Below the pieces are notes generated by a model. The model had not been told where the DNA came from. It searched no databases and worked only from the letters and a program-made list of their open reading frames with translations. Below are positions 1 to 5,000 of a stretch of 21,914 nt of DNA, piece after piece; the stretch's first letter is position 1, and every line of letters starts with the position of its first letter. The stretch comes from Bacilli bacterium. Lineage in GTDB: Bacteria; Bacillota_I; Bacilli_A; RF39; UBA660. Made by a program: the position numbers and the translations under genes. The stretch spans positions 1 to 21,914 of the forward strand of contig JAEDES010000020.1 in assembly GCA_016293205.1 (NCBI GenBank), in the 5' to 3' direction.

Positions 1-2048
1 CTGTACCAAGAGTAACTCCAACAGCTCCAAGGGTAACACCTACAGCTCCAAGAGTAACTCCTACAATTCCAGTAGTTGTTCCAACTGTACCAAGAGTAAC
101 TCCAACAGCTCCAAGGGTAACACCTACAGCTCCAAGAGTGACTCCAACTACTCCAAGAGTGACACCAACTACTCCAAGAGTTACACCAGTAGTTGTTCCA
201 ATTGTAAATCCTACAACACCAAGAGTAACTCCAAGAGTTACACCAACTGTAACTGGACCAAGATTTACACCAACAACTACAAGTACAAAACCTCCAAAGA
301 AAAAGAATATTTTCCAAAGAGCAATTGACAAATTAAAGAAAAATAAAGTAGTTAGAAATATTGCAATCGGTGCTACAGCACTAGCAATTGCATTATTCGG
401 ATATAGTTGTGGAGCAAGACAAACTCAAACAGGATATATGGTTAATCCACCTTCAATTGAACAAACAATGTTAGAAGAAACTTCACAACAATATATTAGA
501 TTATTAAAACAAACTAAAAATGAAACTCAAAAAGATGCAATGATGCATGCAAGTTATATGATGGATAACTACAACACTACTTTTGCAAATGCATATTTAC
601 AACCTGGTAGTGAAGTAAAAGCCGCATTAACTTGGGATGAAATGATGGCATTAAACTTAGCATATAATGATTATTCTCCAGAAGAAATTTCAGCTATGTT
701 TAATGGAGCAGAAATTGATGCAACAGAGTTCTCAAATGCATATAAAAACGGAACATTACAATTAATGGGAGCATATGTAATTGCTGATGATGAAAATCCA
801 GTAAATTCATATAAATTCCTAAGAGATGAACAACAACAAGAATTTGTTAAGAAATATGAATATTTATTCTATGCTGCTAAAAATGCAGAAACAGAAGAAC
901 AAATGATTGAAAGAGTTAATGCTTTCTATGCTGAATTACATAAAGACTTCCCAATTACTGACGAAGTTAGAACACAAGGTATTTCACATGCTGAAGGTAG
1001 AGCTCAAATTGAACCATATAAATTAGCAGTTACTCCAATCGTTGCTGCTTCAGAAATGATGTTCCAAAACTTATCAATCGATCATACATTATCAGATTCT
1101 GCAATTGCATACTTCAATGATTTAGGATTATGTAATTTAGCTGATAGTATCTTTGAAAAAGCTATGTACATCACATTAACTGATGAAACTGATAAAAAGA
1201 ATCCAACTTATGATCAATTCAAAGCGATGAAGATTGCTGAATTAGAAGCAGAAGATTCTTATAACATCGGTGATGCAGAAAGAGATTTAAGTCAATTAGA
1301 TGAATTTAAATATTGGGTAAATGGATTCTATCTAGAAAAATTTGGATATGTATACGACCCAGGAAAAGTAACTTATACTACACACACATCTACACATACA
1401 ACAACAAGAACAGAAACAACAACTACTACAACAGATAGTAGAGAAGAAGCTGTAAAACAAGCTGGTGAAGAAAAAGTTCAAGCAGCAGAAGATGCAGTAG
1501 ATGCTGAGTTAGAAAGAGAAAATGAAGAAGCAAGACGTAAAGCCGAAGAAGAAGCAGAAAAGAAACGTCAAGAAGAACAAGCTAAAGCTGATGAAGAAAG
1601 AAGACAACAAGAAGAAGAAGTTAGACAAGATCAAGAAGACTTACAACAAGATATTAACAATGCAAATGAAGAAATCGAAAATGGCGGAACAGTAAACGAA
1701 GACGATTTTGGAGACCATGGAGTTGACTTCGATGATGAATACGAAGATGGAAACGGAAACTTAGATCCTTCAGTTGAAGATATTACAACAGATGGAACAG
1801 GAGCAGTAGATGGAGATGAAGAATTACCAGATGCTGATTCATTAGGAGATGTTTCTTCAACATCAAGTTATAGTGCAGCTCCAGCATCAGTAGCATCACA
1901 AGAATCTGCATCAGTAGCAAATAACAGTGGTCAAGAAGTAATGGAATATGAAGAACCAGTAACATATGAACAAATGGTTGATGACTATATCAGAAGTCTT
2001 GAACAACAAGGTCAAGAAGATACTAACGAAGCAGGATATTCAAAATAA
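1..2048 (+). CDS. Membrane-anchored protein with cytoplasmic RVTPTxP repeat array (5' partial)
   Basis: I do not recognise this family. The reading frame is open from base 3 and has no start in the window, so the N-terminus is missing; the GTG at 138 lies inside the repeat and is not a start. Visible, in order: about 90 residues of Pro/Thr/Val/Arg heptads (R-V-T-P-T-A/T-P), a Lys-rich stretch (KPPKKK, KLKKNK), one hydrophobic segment near nt 348-407 (VVRNIAIGATALAIALFGYS), then about 340 residues of mixed, mostly helical-looking sequence. A Thr-rich linker, a Glu/Lys/Arg/Gln-rich probable coiled coil (nt about 1440-1680), an Asp/Glu-rich tract and a Ser/Ala-rich tail follow. The basic residues before the membrane segment suggest that the repeat array is cytoplasmic and the acidic part outside. 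LFGYSC resembles a lipobox, but its position after a long N-terminal region argues against a lipoprotein. A strong terminator follows the stop codon. Confidence 0.8.
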   Translation, partial: VPRVTPTAPRVTPTAPRVTPTIPVVVPTVPRVTPTAPRVTPTAPRVTPTTPRVTPTTPRVTPVVVPIVNPTTPRVTPRVTPTVTGPRFTPTTTSTKPPKKKNIFQRAIDKLKKNKVVRNIAIGATALAIALFGYSCGARQTQTGYMVNPPSIEQTMLEETSQQYIRLLKQTKNETQKDAMMHASYMMDNYNTTFANAYLQPGSEVKAALTWDEMMALNLAYNDYSPEEISAMFNGAEIDATEFSNAYKNGTLQLMGAYVIADDENPVNSYKFLRDEQQQEFVKKYEYLFYAAKNAETEEQMIERVNAFYAELHKDFPITDEVRTQGISHAEGRAQIEPYKLAVTPIVAASEMMFQNLSIDHTLSDSAIAYFNDLGLCNLADSIFEKAMYITLTDETDKKNPTYDQFKAMKIAELEAEDSYNIGDAERDLSQLDEFKYWVNGFYLEKFGYVYDPGKVTYTTHTSTHTTTRTETTTTTTDSREEAVKQAGEEKVQAAEDAVDAELERENEEARRKAEEEAEKKRQEEQAKADEERRQQEEEVRQDQEDLQQDINNANEEIENGGTVNEDDFGDHGVDFDDEYEDGNGNLDPSVEDITTDGTGAVDGDEELPDADSLGDVSSTSSYSAAPASVASQESASVANNSGQEVMEYEEPVTYEQMVDDYIRSLEQQGQEDTNEAGYSK
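3..272 (+). repeat. Coding tandem repeat, 21-bp units within an 84-bp higher-order unit
   Basis: The unit ccaagagtaactccaacagct (21 bp, residues PRVTPTA) recurs in frame with third-position changes. On top of this, bases 1-55 are repeated without a mismatch at 85-139, a period of 84 bp or 28 residues. After about base 140 the units become less regular (TTPRVTP, VVVPIVNP). The period is a multiple of three and the frame stays open, so this is a protein repeat and not a CRISPR or intergenic repeat. Its left edge lies outside the window. Confidence 0.9.
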
Positions 2049-2052
2049 TAAT

Positions 2053-2078
2053 AAAAAGGCGAGAAATCGTCTTTTTTT
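2053..2078 (+). terminator. Rho-independent terminator after the repeat protein gene
   Basis: A ten-pair stem (aaaaaggcga / tcgtcttttt, one G-T pair) closes a gaaa tetraloop and runs into a T-tract, 4 bases after the stop codon at 2046-2048. It ends the transcript of the upstream membrane protein gene. Confidence 0.85.
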
Positions 2079-2151
2079 ATGTAAAATTAGTAAAAAATGC
2101 CAAAAAAACATCAAAAAAACACCTAAAGCCCTTATATATCAACGAAAAAAT

Positions 2152-2180
2152 TTGACAAAGTCGAAAAAAAGTGATATAAT
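2152..2180 (+). promoter_or_regulatory. Consensus sigma-A promoter with extended -10
   Basis: TTGACA at 2152-2157 and TATAAT at 2175-2180 are separated by exactly 17 bases, with TG one base before the -10 box. Both hexamers match the vegetative consensus perfectly, so this should be a strong promoter. Transcription should begin near 2187 and lead into the gene starting at 2244. Confidence 0.88.
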
Positions 2181-2194
2181 ATGTGTACTTTGAA

Positions 2195-2223
2195 GGTATA
2201 GAAGATTAGGGGTTGTCTATACT
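2195..2223 (+). promoter_or_regulatory. 5'-terminal stem-loop in the leader of the 139-residue gene
   Basis: GTATAGA (2196-2202) pairs with TCTATAC (2216-2222), extended by one G-T pair, around a 13-base loop. It lies about 8 bases from the predicted transcript start. Such 5' hairpins can protect mRNA; no riboswitch family is recognised. The role is inferred. Confidence 0.4.
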
Positions 2224-2243
2224 ATAGTAGGGGGTTGAATATT

Positions 2244-2663
2244 ATGATGAATACTTATATATTCGAATATTTAGATGAAAATGATTTTAGAAAAAAAGAA
2301 AGATCTGTAAGAAAGTATAACATGCTTGCTTATAAGAAATTAACATTCAATTATTATCCTGAATTAAGAAAGGGTAATTTCTTAGGTAAAGAAGTTAGTA
2401 AAAATGAAAAGGATAAAACAATTAGTTATGAATTAAAATTACCAACTGATGAATTATTTGCAAAAGTTCATGGTGAAATTATTCTACACTATACAGTTTA
2501 TACTGAAAAAAACATTATTCTTTTAACTAACATTACACCAGAAGGAATATTAGATGAAGGTCACCGTGCTGAACTTTCAACTTATAAAGGTGTTATGATT
2601 TCTAAAACAAATCCTGAAAAAGATATGTTTAAAATCAATCTATTAAATAGATTAGGTAAATAA
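2244..2663 (+). CDS. Hypothetical protein, 139 residues
   Basis: I do not recognise this protein. It has no signal peptide or membrane segment and looks soluble, probably cytoplasmic, and rather basic at the N-terminus (DFRKKERSVRKYN). The second half alternates hydrophobic and polar residues (AKVHGEIILHYTVYTEKNIILLTNIT), which suggests a beta-sheet fold. The ATG at 2244 is chosen because the G-rich Shine-Dalgarno (agtaggggg, 2226-2234) sits about 9 bases before it; a TTG at 2235 is too close to that site. The gene stands alone between its own promoter and terminator, and the perfect promoter implies high constitutive expression. The downstream tRNAs have a separate promoter. Function unknown. 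Confidence 0.8.
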   Translation: MMNTYIFEYLDENDFRKKERSVRKYNMLAYKKLTFNYYPELRKGNFLGKEVSKNEKDKTISYELKLPTDELFAKVHGEIILHYTVYTEKNIILLTNITPEGILDEGHRAELSTYKGVMISKTNPEKDMFKINLLNRLGK

Positions 2664-2688
2664 GAGAATTAATTTTCTCTTATTTTTT
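2661..2688 (+). terminator. Rho-independent terminator of the 139-residue gene
   Basis: The stem taagagaa (2661-2668) / ttctctta (2675-2682), with loop ttaatt, is followed by tttttt. The stop codon is part of the stem. Confidence 0.85.
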
Positions 2689-2698
2689 GCAAAATTAC

Positions 2699-2727
2699 TT
2701 GCAACAAAAATAAATATATGCTATTAT
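2699..2727 (+). promoter_or_regulatory. Promoter of the tRNA pair
   Basis: TTGCAA (2699-2704), 17 bases, then TATTAT (2722-2727), with TG one base before the -10 box. Transcription would start a few bases before the tRNA at 2739, as expected for a stable RNA unit. Confidence 0.6.
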
Positions 2728-2738
2728 TAAATAGCAGC

Positions 2739-2815
2739 GGACCCTTAGCTCAGTTGGTTAGAGCATCCGGCTCATAACCGGGCGGTCACTGGTTCGAGTC
2801 CAGTAGGGTCCACCA
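2739..2815 (+). tRNA. tRNA with CAU anticodon, probably tRNA-Ile2 (lysidine type), otherwise tRNA-Met
   Basis: A full cloverleaf is visible: acceptor GGACCCT pairing with AGGGTCC, D arm AGCTCAGTTGGTTAGAGC, anticodon stem TCCGG/CCGGG around loop CTCATAA (anticodon CAT at 2773-2775), a TTCGAGTC T-loop region, discriminator A and an encoded CCA. The loop alone does not separate elongator Met from Ile2. The acceptor pairs C4-G69 and C5-G68 are those used by TilS to recognise Ile2 in E. coli, where elongator Met differs. The body also closely resembles mollicute and Bacillus Ile2 tRNAs as I remember them. The first and last acceptor bases pair, so it is not an initiator of the usual bacterial type. 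Confidence 0.9.
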
Positions 2816-2819
2816 TCAT

Positions 2820-2904
2820 GCGGGTATGGCGGAATTGGCAGACGCGCTAGACTTAGGATCTAGTGCCGCAAGGCTTGCAGGTTCAACTCCTGTTACCCGC
2901 ACCA
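2820..2904 (+). tRNA. tRNA-Leu (UAG anticodon)
   Basis: A class II tRNA with a long variable arm. Acceptor GCGGGTA pairs with TACCCGC; the anticodon stem CTAGA/TCTAG encloses CTTAGGA with anticodon TAG at 2854-2856; the variable arm TGCCGCAAGGCT, discriminator A and an encoded CCA follow. It reads CUN leucine codons. It lies four bases after the tRNA(CAU) and is cotranscribed with it. Confidence 0.96.
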
Positions 2905-2914
2905 TTAAAAAATT

Positions 2915-2938
2915 ACTCAGAGCAATCTGAGTTTTTTT
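2915..2938 (+). terminator. Terminator of the tRNA unit
   Basis: The perfect seven-pair stem actcaga / tctgagt with a gcaa tetraloop is followed by a run of seven T. It ends the two-tRNA transcript. Confidence 0.9.
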
Positions 2939-2939
2939 G

Positions 2940-2968
2940 TTGACTAAAACTAAAAACAATTGTATCAT
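2940..2968 (+). promoter_or_regulatory. Promoter of the GntR-ABC transporter operon
   Basis: TTGACT (2940-2945), 17 bases, TATCAT (2963-2968). It starts directly after the tRNA terminator. The -10 box overlaps the left arm of the palindrome at 2966-2991, so repressor binding there should block RNA polymerase. Confidence 0.65.
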
Positions 2969-2991
2969 TGTATTAAGAGAGTAATACAATG
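2966..2991 (+). promoter_or_regulatory. Palindromic operator, probable binding site of the GntR/YtrA regulator
   Basis: The perfect inverted repeat CATTGTATTA (2966-2975) / TAATACAATG (2982-2991) has a 6-base spacer. It overlaps the -10 box and the predicted transcript start. Dimeric GntR-family repressors bind such palindromes, and YtrA-type regulators typically repress their own operon. Assignment to the product of the next gene is inferred from position. Confidence 0.65.
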
Positions 2992-3008
2992 TAGAAAGGA
3001 AAATAAAA

Positions 3009-3371
3009 ATGTTTAAATTTGATAATAATACTCCGATATATATACAACTAGTAGAACAATTAAAAATAAATATAATATCAGGGAAAATAAAATCAGGAGA
3101 ACGATTACCATCAGTAAGAGACTTAGCCATTCAAAATAAAGTTAACCCTAATACAATGCAAAAGGCCTTAATTGAATTAGAAGAACAAAATTTAATTTAT
3201 ACAGAAAGAACAAATGGAAAGTTTGTAACAGAAGATACTAAGTTGATTGAAAAATACAAAAAACAATATGCTGATGAGTTAACAAAAAAATATTTATCAA
3301 ATATGCAAGAAATAGGATTTGAAGAATCTGATACATTGAATTATTTGAAACAAATAGGAGGAAACAAATAA
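3009..3371 (+). CDS. GntR-family transcriptional regulator, YtrA subfamily
   Basis: A 120-residue DNA-binding repressor. Residues about 8-75 form a GntR winged helix: IYIQLVEQLKINIISGKIKSG, LPSVRDLAIQNKVNPNTMQKAL as recognition region, then the wing LIYTERTNGKFVT. The remaining 45 residues form a short helical tail, too short for an FadR- or HutC-type ligand domain. This is the hallmark of the YtrA subfamily, whose members regulate adjacent ABC transporters, often in response to cell-envelope antibiotics. The Shine-Dalgarno AAAGGA lies 8 bases before the ATG. The stop overlaps the start of the ABC ATPase gene by one base (TAATG), so translation is coupled. The perfect palindrome over the promoter points to autorepression. 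The inducer cannot be read from the sequence. Confidence 0.92.
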   Translation: MFKFDNNTPIYIQLVEQLKINIISGKIKSGERLPSVRDLAIQNKVNPNTMQKALIELEEQNLIYTERTNGKFVTEDTKLIEKYKKQYADELTKKYLSNMQEIGFEESDTLNYLKQIGGNK

Positions 3372-4066
3372 TGGATTTAGTTAAATTTATTAATGTAAAT
3401 AAACAATTTGGGAATAAAAAAATATTAAAAGATATTAATTTAACAATCCCAAAAGGTAGAATAATAGGTTTATTAGGTAAGAATGGTACTGGAAAAACAA
3501 CACTTATAAAATTAATTAATGATTTACTTACGCCAACATCAGGAGAAATATTAGTAAATGGAAAGAGAGTTGGCGTAGAAAGTAAAAAAGTAATTTCTTA
3601 TTTGCCAGAAAGAACATACTTAGATAAATCTATGACAGTAGATCAAGTAATAGCATACTTTGAAGATTTCTATAAAGATTTTTCAAAAACAAAAGCAAGA
3701 AAATTATTAAAAGATCTAGATTTAGATACAACTCAAAAATTATCTAAAATGAGTAAAGGTATGCAGGAAAAAGTACAGCTCGTTCTTGTTATGAGTAGAA
3801 AAGCAGACTTATATATTTTAGATGAACCGTTAGGAGGAGTAGACCCTGCAACAAGAGATTATATTCTAGATACAATTTTAAATAATTTTAATGAAGATGC
3901 TAGTGTCATCATCTCAACCCATTTAATCGCAGACATAGAAAGAATATTAGATGAAGTAATCTTTATAGATAAAGGTAAAATCATACTACAAAGTGATGCC
4001 GATGAATTAAGAAAAAAAGAAAAAGAATCAATTGATGAAATCTTTAGGAGGATGTTTAAATGTTAA
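3371..4066 (+). CDS. ABC transporter ATP-binding protein, YtrB-like
   Basis: A 231-residue cytoplasmic ATPase with all the motifs of a nucleotide-binding domain: Walker A GKNGTGKT (36-43), a signature loop in the variant form MSKGMQ (127-132), Walker B LYILDEP (147-153), D-loop GGVDP and switch His184 (STH). In place of a typical Q-loop it has SYLPE, a form I associate with the YtrB/BcrA-like exporters. It should dimerise and power the membrane protein encoded next. It starts one base inside the upstream gntR stop codon and overlaps the downstream gene by 7 bases, so the three genes form one coupled operon. The substrate is unknown; by analogy an antibiotic, peptide or lipid-related compound. 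Confidence 0.93.
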   Translation: MDLVKFINVNKQFGNKKILKDINLTIPKGRIIGLLGKNGTGKTTLIKLINDLLTPTSGEILVNGKRVGVESKKVISYLPERTYLDKSMTVDQVIAYFEDFYKDFSKTKARKLLKDLDLDTTQKLSKMSKGMQEKVQLVLVMSRKADLYILDEPLGGVDPATRDYILDTILNNFNEDASVIISTHLIADIERILDEVIFIDKGKIILQSDADELRKKEKESIDEIFRRMFKC

Positions 4067-4851
4067 AAAAATTATTAAAATATGATTTAAAAAGTATAAA
4101 TATTGTACTTATAGTATTCTATGGATTATCAATTTTCTTTTCTATCTTAACAAGAATATTTTTAAGTATAGAAAACTCTTTTATATTTAATGTTATTGGA
4201 CAAATATGTAATGGTACAATGATTGCAATGATGTTTAATATAATAATAAATAATTTGATACGTCTATGGGTAAGATTTAAACAAAACTTCTATGGGGATG
4301 AATCTTATTTAACTCATACTCTTCCAGTAGAAAAGAAAACGCTATATTTATCTAAATTTATAGTCTCAGTAATAACTTTACTAATAAGTATTTTAGTGAT
4401 TGTATTATCACTATTTATAGCACATTATTCAAAAGAAAATATTGAATTAGTTAAAAATTTATTATTACCACTCGCAACTATTTATGATAGTACAGTTATA
4501 GGTATAATATTTTCATTTGTATTTGTAATTTTTTTAGAATTATTTAATATGCTTCAATCAGGATATGTTGGAATAGTTCTAGGACATAGAAAAAATAATA
4601 ATAAAATGTTATTTACCTTTATTTATGGATTTATAATCTATTTATTAACACAAATCTTTGCTCTAGCAGTAGTGTTTTTAGTAGCATTATTTAATAAAGA
4701 TATAATGAATTTATTTTATTCTATGGAAACACTAAATGTAGATATGATTAAATTATGTATATATCTTGCTGTAGGGGTATATATGACTAATATCATAGTA
4801 TTATACATAGTAAATTCAAAACTATTTAGTAAAGGTGTAAATGTAGATTAA
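4060..4851 (+). CDS. ABC transporter membrane subunit (ABC-2-like)
   Basis: A 263-residue integral membrane protein with about six hydrophobic segments (near residues 14-34, 45-66, 103-123, 143-166, 188-211 and 231-250). Between the second and third is YGDESYLTHTLPV, a conserved loop I know from Firmicute ABC-2 permeases paired with YtrB-like ATPases. It is the partner of the ATPase encoded just upstream. The start overlaps that gene by 7 bases, and an AGGAGG Shine-Dalgarno (4046-4051) lies inside the upstream coding sequence. A strong terminator follows immediately. The permease itself shows no specificity-defining motif, so the substrate is open. Confidence 0.88.
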   Translation: MLKKLLKYDLKSINIVLIVFYGLSIFFSILTRIFLSIENSFIFNVIGQICNGTMIAMMFNIIINNLIRLWVRFKQNFYGDESYLTHTLPVEKKTLYLSKFIVSVITLLISILVIVLSLFIAHYSKENIELVKNLLLPLATIYDSTVIGIIFSFVFVIFLELFNMLQSGYVGIVLGHRKNNNKMLFTFIYGFIIYLLTQIFALAVVFLVALFNKDIMNLFYSMETLNVDMIKLCIYLAVGVYMTNIIVLYIVNSKLFSKGVNVD

Positions 4852-4875
4852 AAAGAGCTAAAACAGCTCTTTTTT
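4850..4875 (+). terminator. Terminator of the GntR-ABC operon
   Basis: The stem aaaagagct / agctctttt with a five-base loop, continuing into T, overlaps the permease stop codon. Confidence 0.88.
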
Positions 4876-4912
4876 CATTTTCTAAATTTATGTAAAAATT
4901 TATAATGTTTAA

Positions 4913-4941
4913 TTGTTAAAAAAGGAATAATTTGGTATAAT
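4913..4941 (+). promoter_or_regulatory. Promoter of the P-type ATPase gene
   Basis: TTGTTA (4913-4918), 17 bases, TATAAT (4936-4941), with an extended -10 (TGGTATAAT). Transcription should start near 4948. Confidence 0.75.
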
Positions 4942-4948
4942 GACAATT

Positions 4949-4975
4949 ATAGTAGGGTACAATCGATTCTACTAA
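4949..4975 (+). promoter_or_regulatory. 5'-terminal stem-loop in the ATPase leader
   Basis: TAGTAG (4950-4955) pairs with CTACTA (4969-4974), extended inward by two G-T pairs and outward by one A-T pair. It lies at the predicted 5' end of the mRNA. The ten bases TATAGTAGGG here also occur in the leader at 2223-2232. No metal riboswitch fold is recognised. Confidence 0.35.
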
Positions 4976-5000
4976 ATAATTTCAAGGAGTGATTAATTAA

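Noticed and set aside
138..140. GTG as the start of the repeat protein
   Set aside because: The same frame and the same repeat continue upstream to base 3, so the GTG is an internal Val codon and the gene is cut by the window edge.
1..272. CRISPR array or intergenic satellite
   Set aside because: Units are 21 bp without unique spacers, keep one open frame and encode a regular RVTPTxP heptad.
1966..2193. 75-residue open frame after the repeat protein
   Set aside because: It overlaps the end of the real gene, crosses its terminator and the next promoter, and has no ribosome site.
2816..3130. Minus-strand open frame containing TGVEPASLAAL across the tRNA-Leu gene
   Set aside because: It is antisense to tRNA-Leu and the gntR promoter; this peptide is a well-known spurious product of reading tRNA genes backwards and has no ribosome site.
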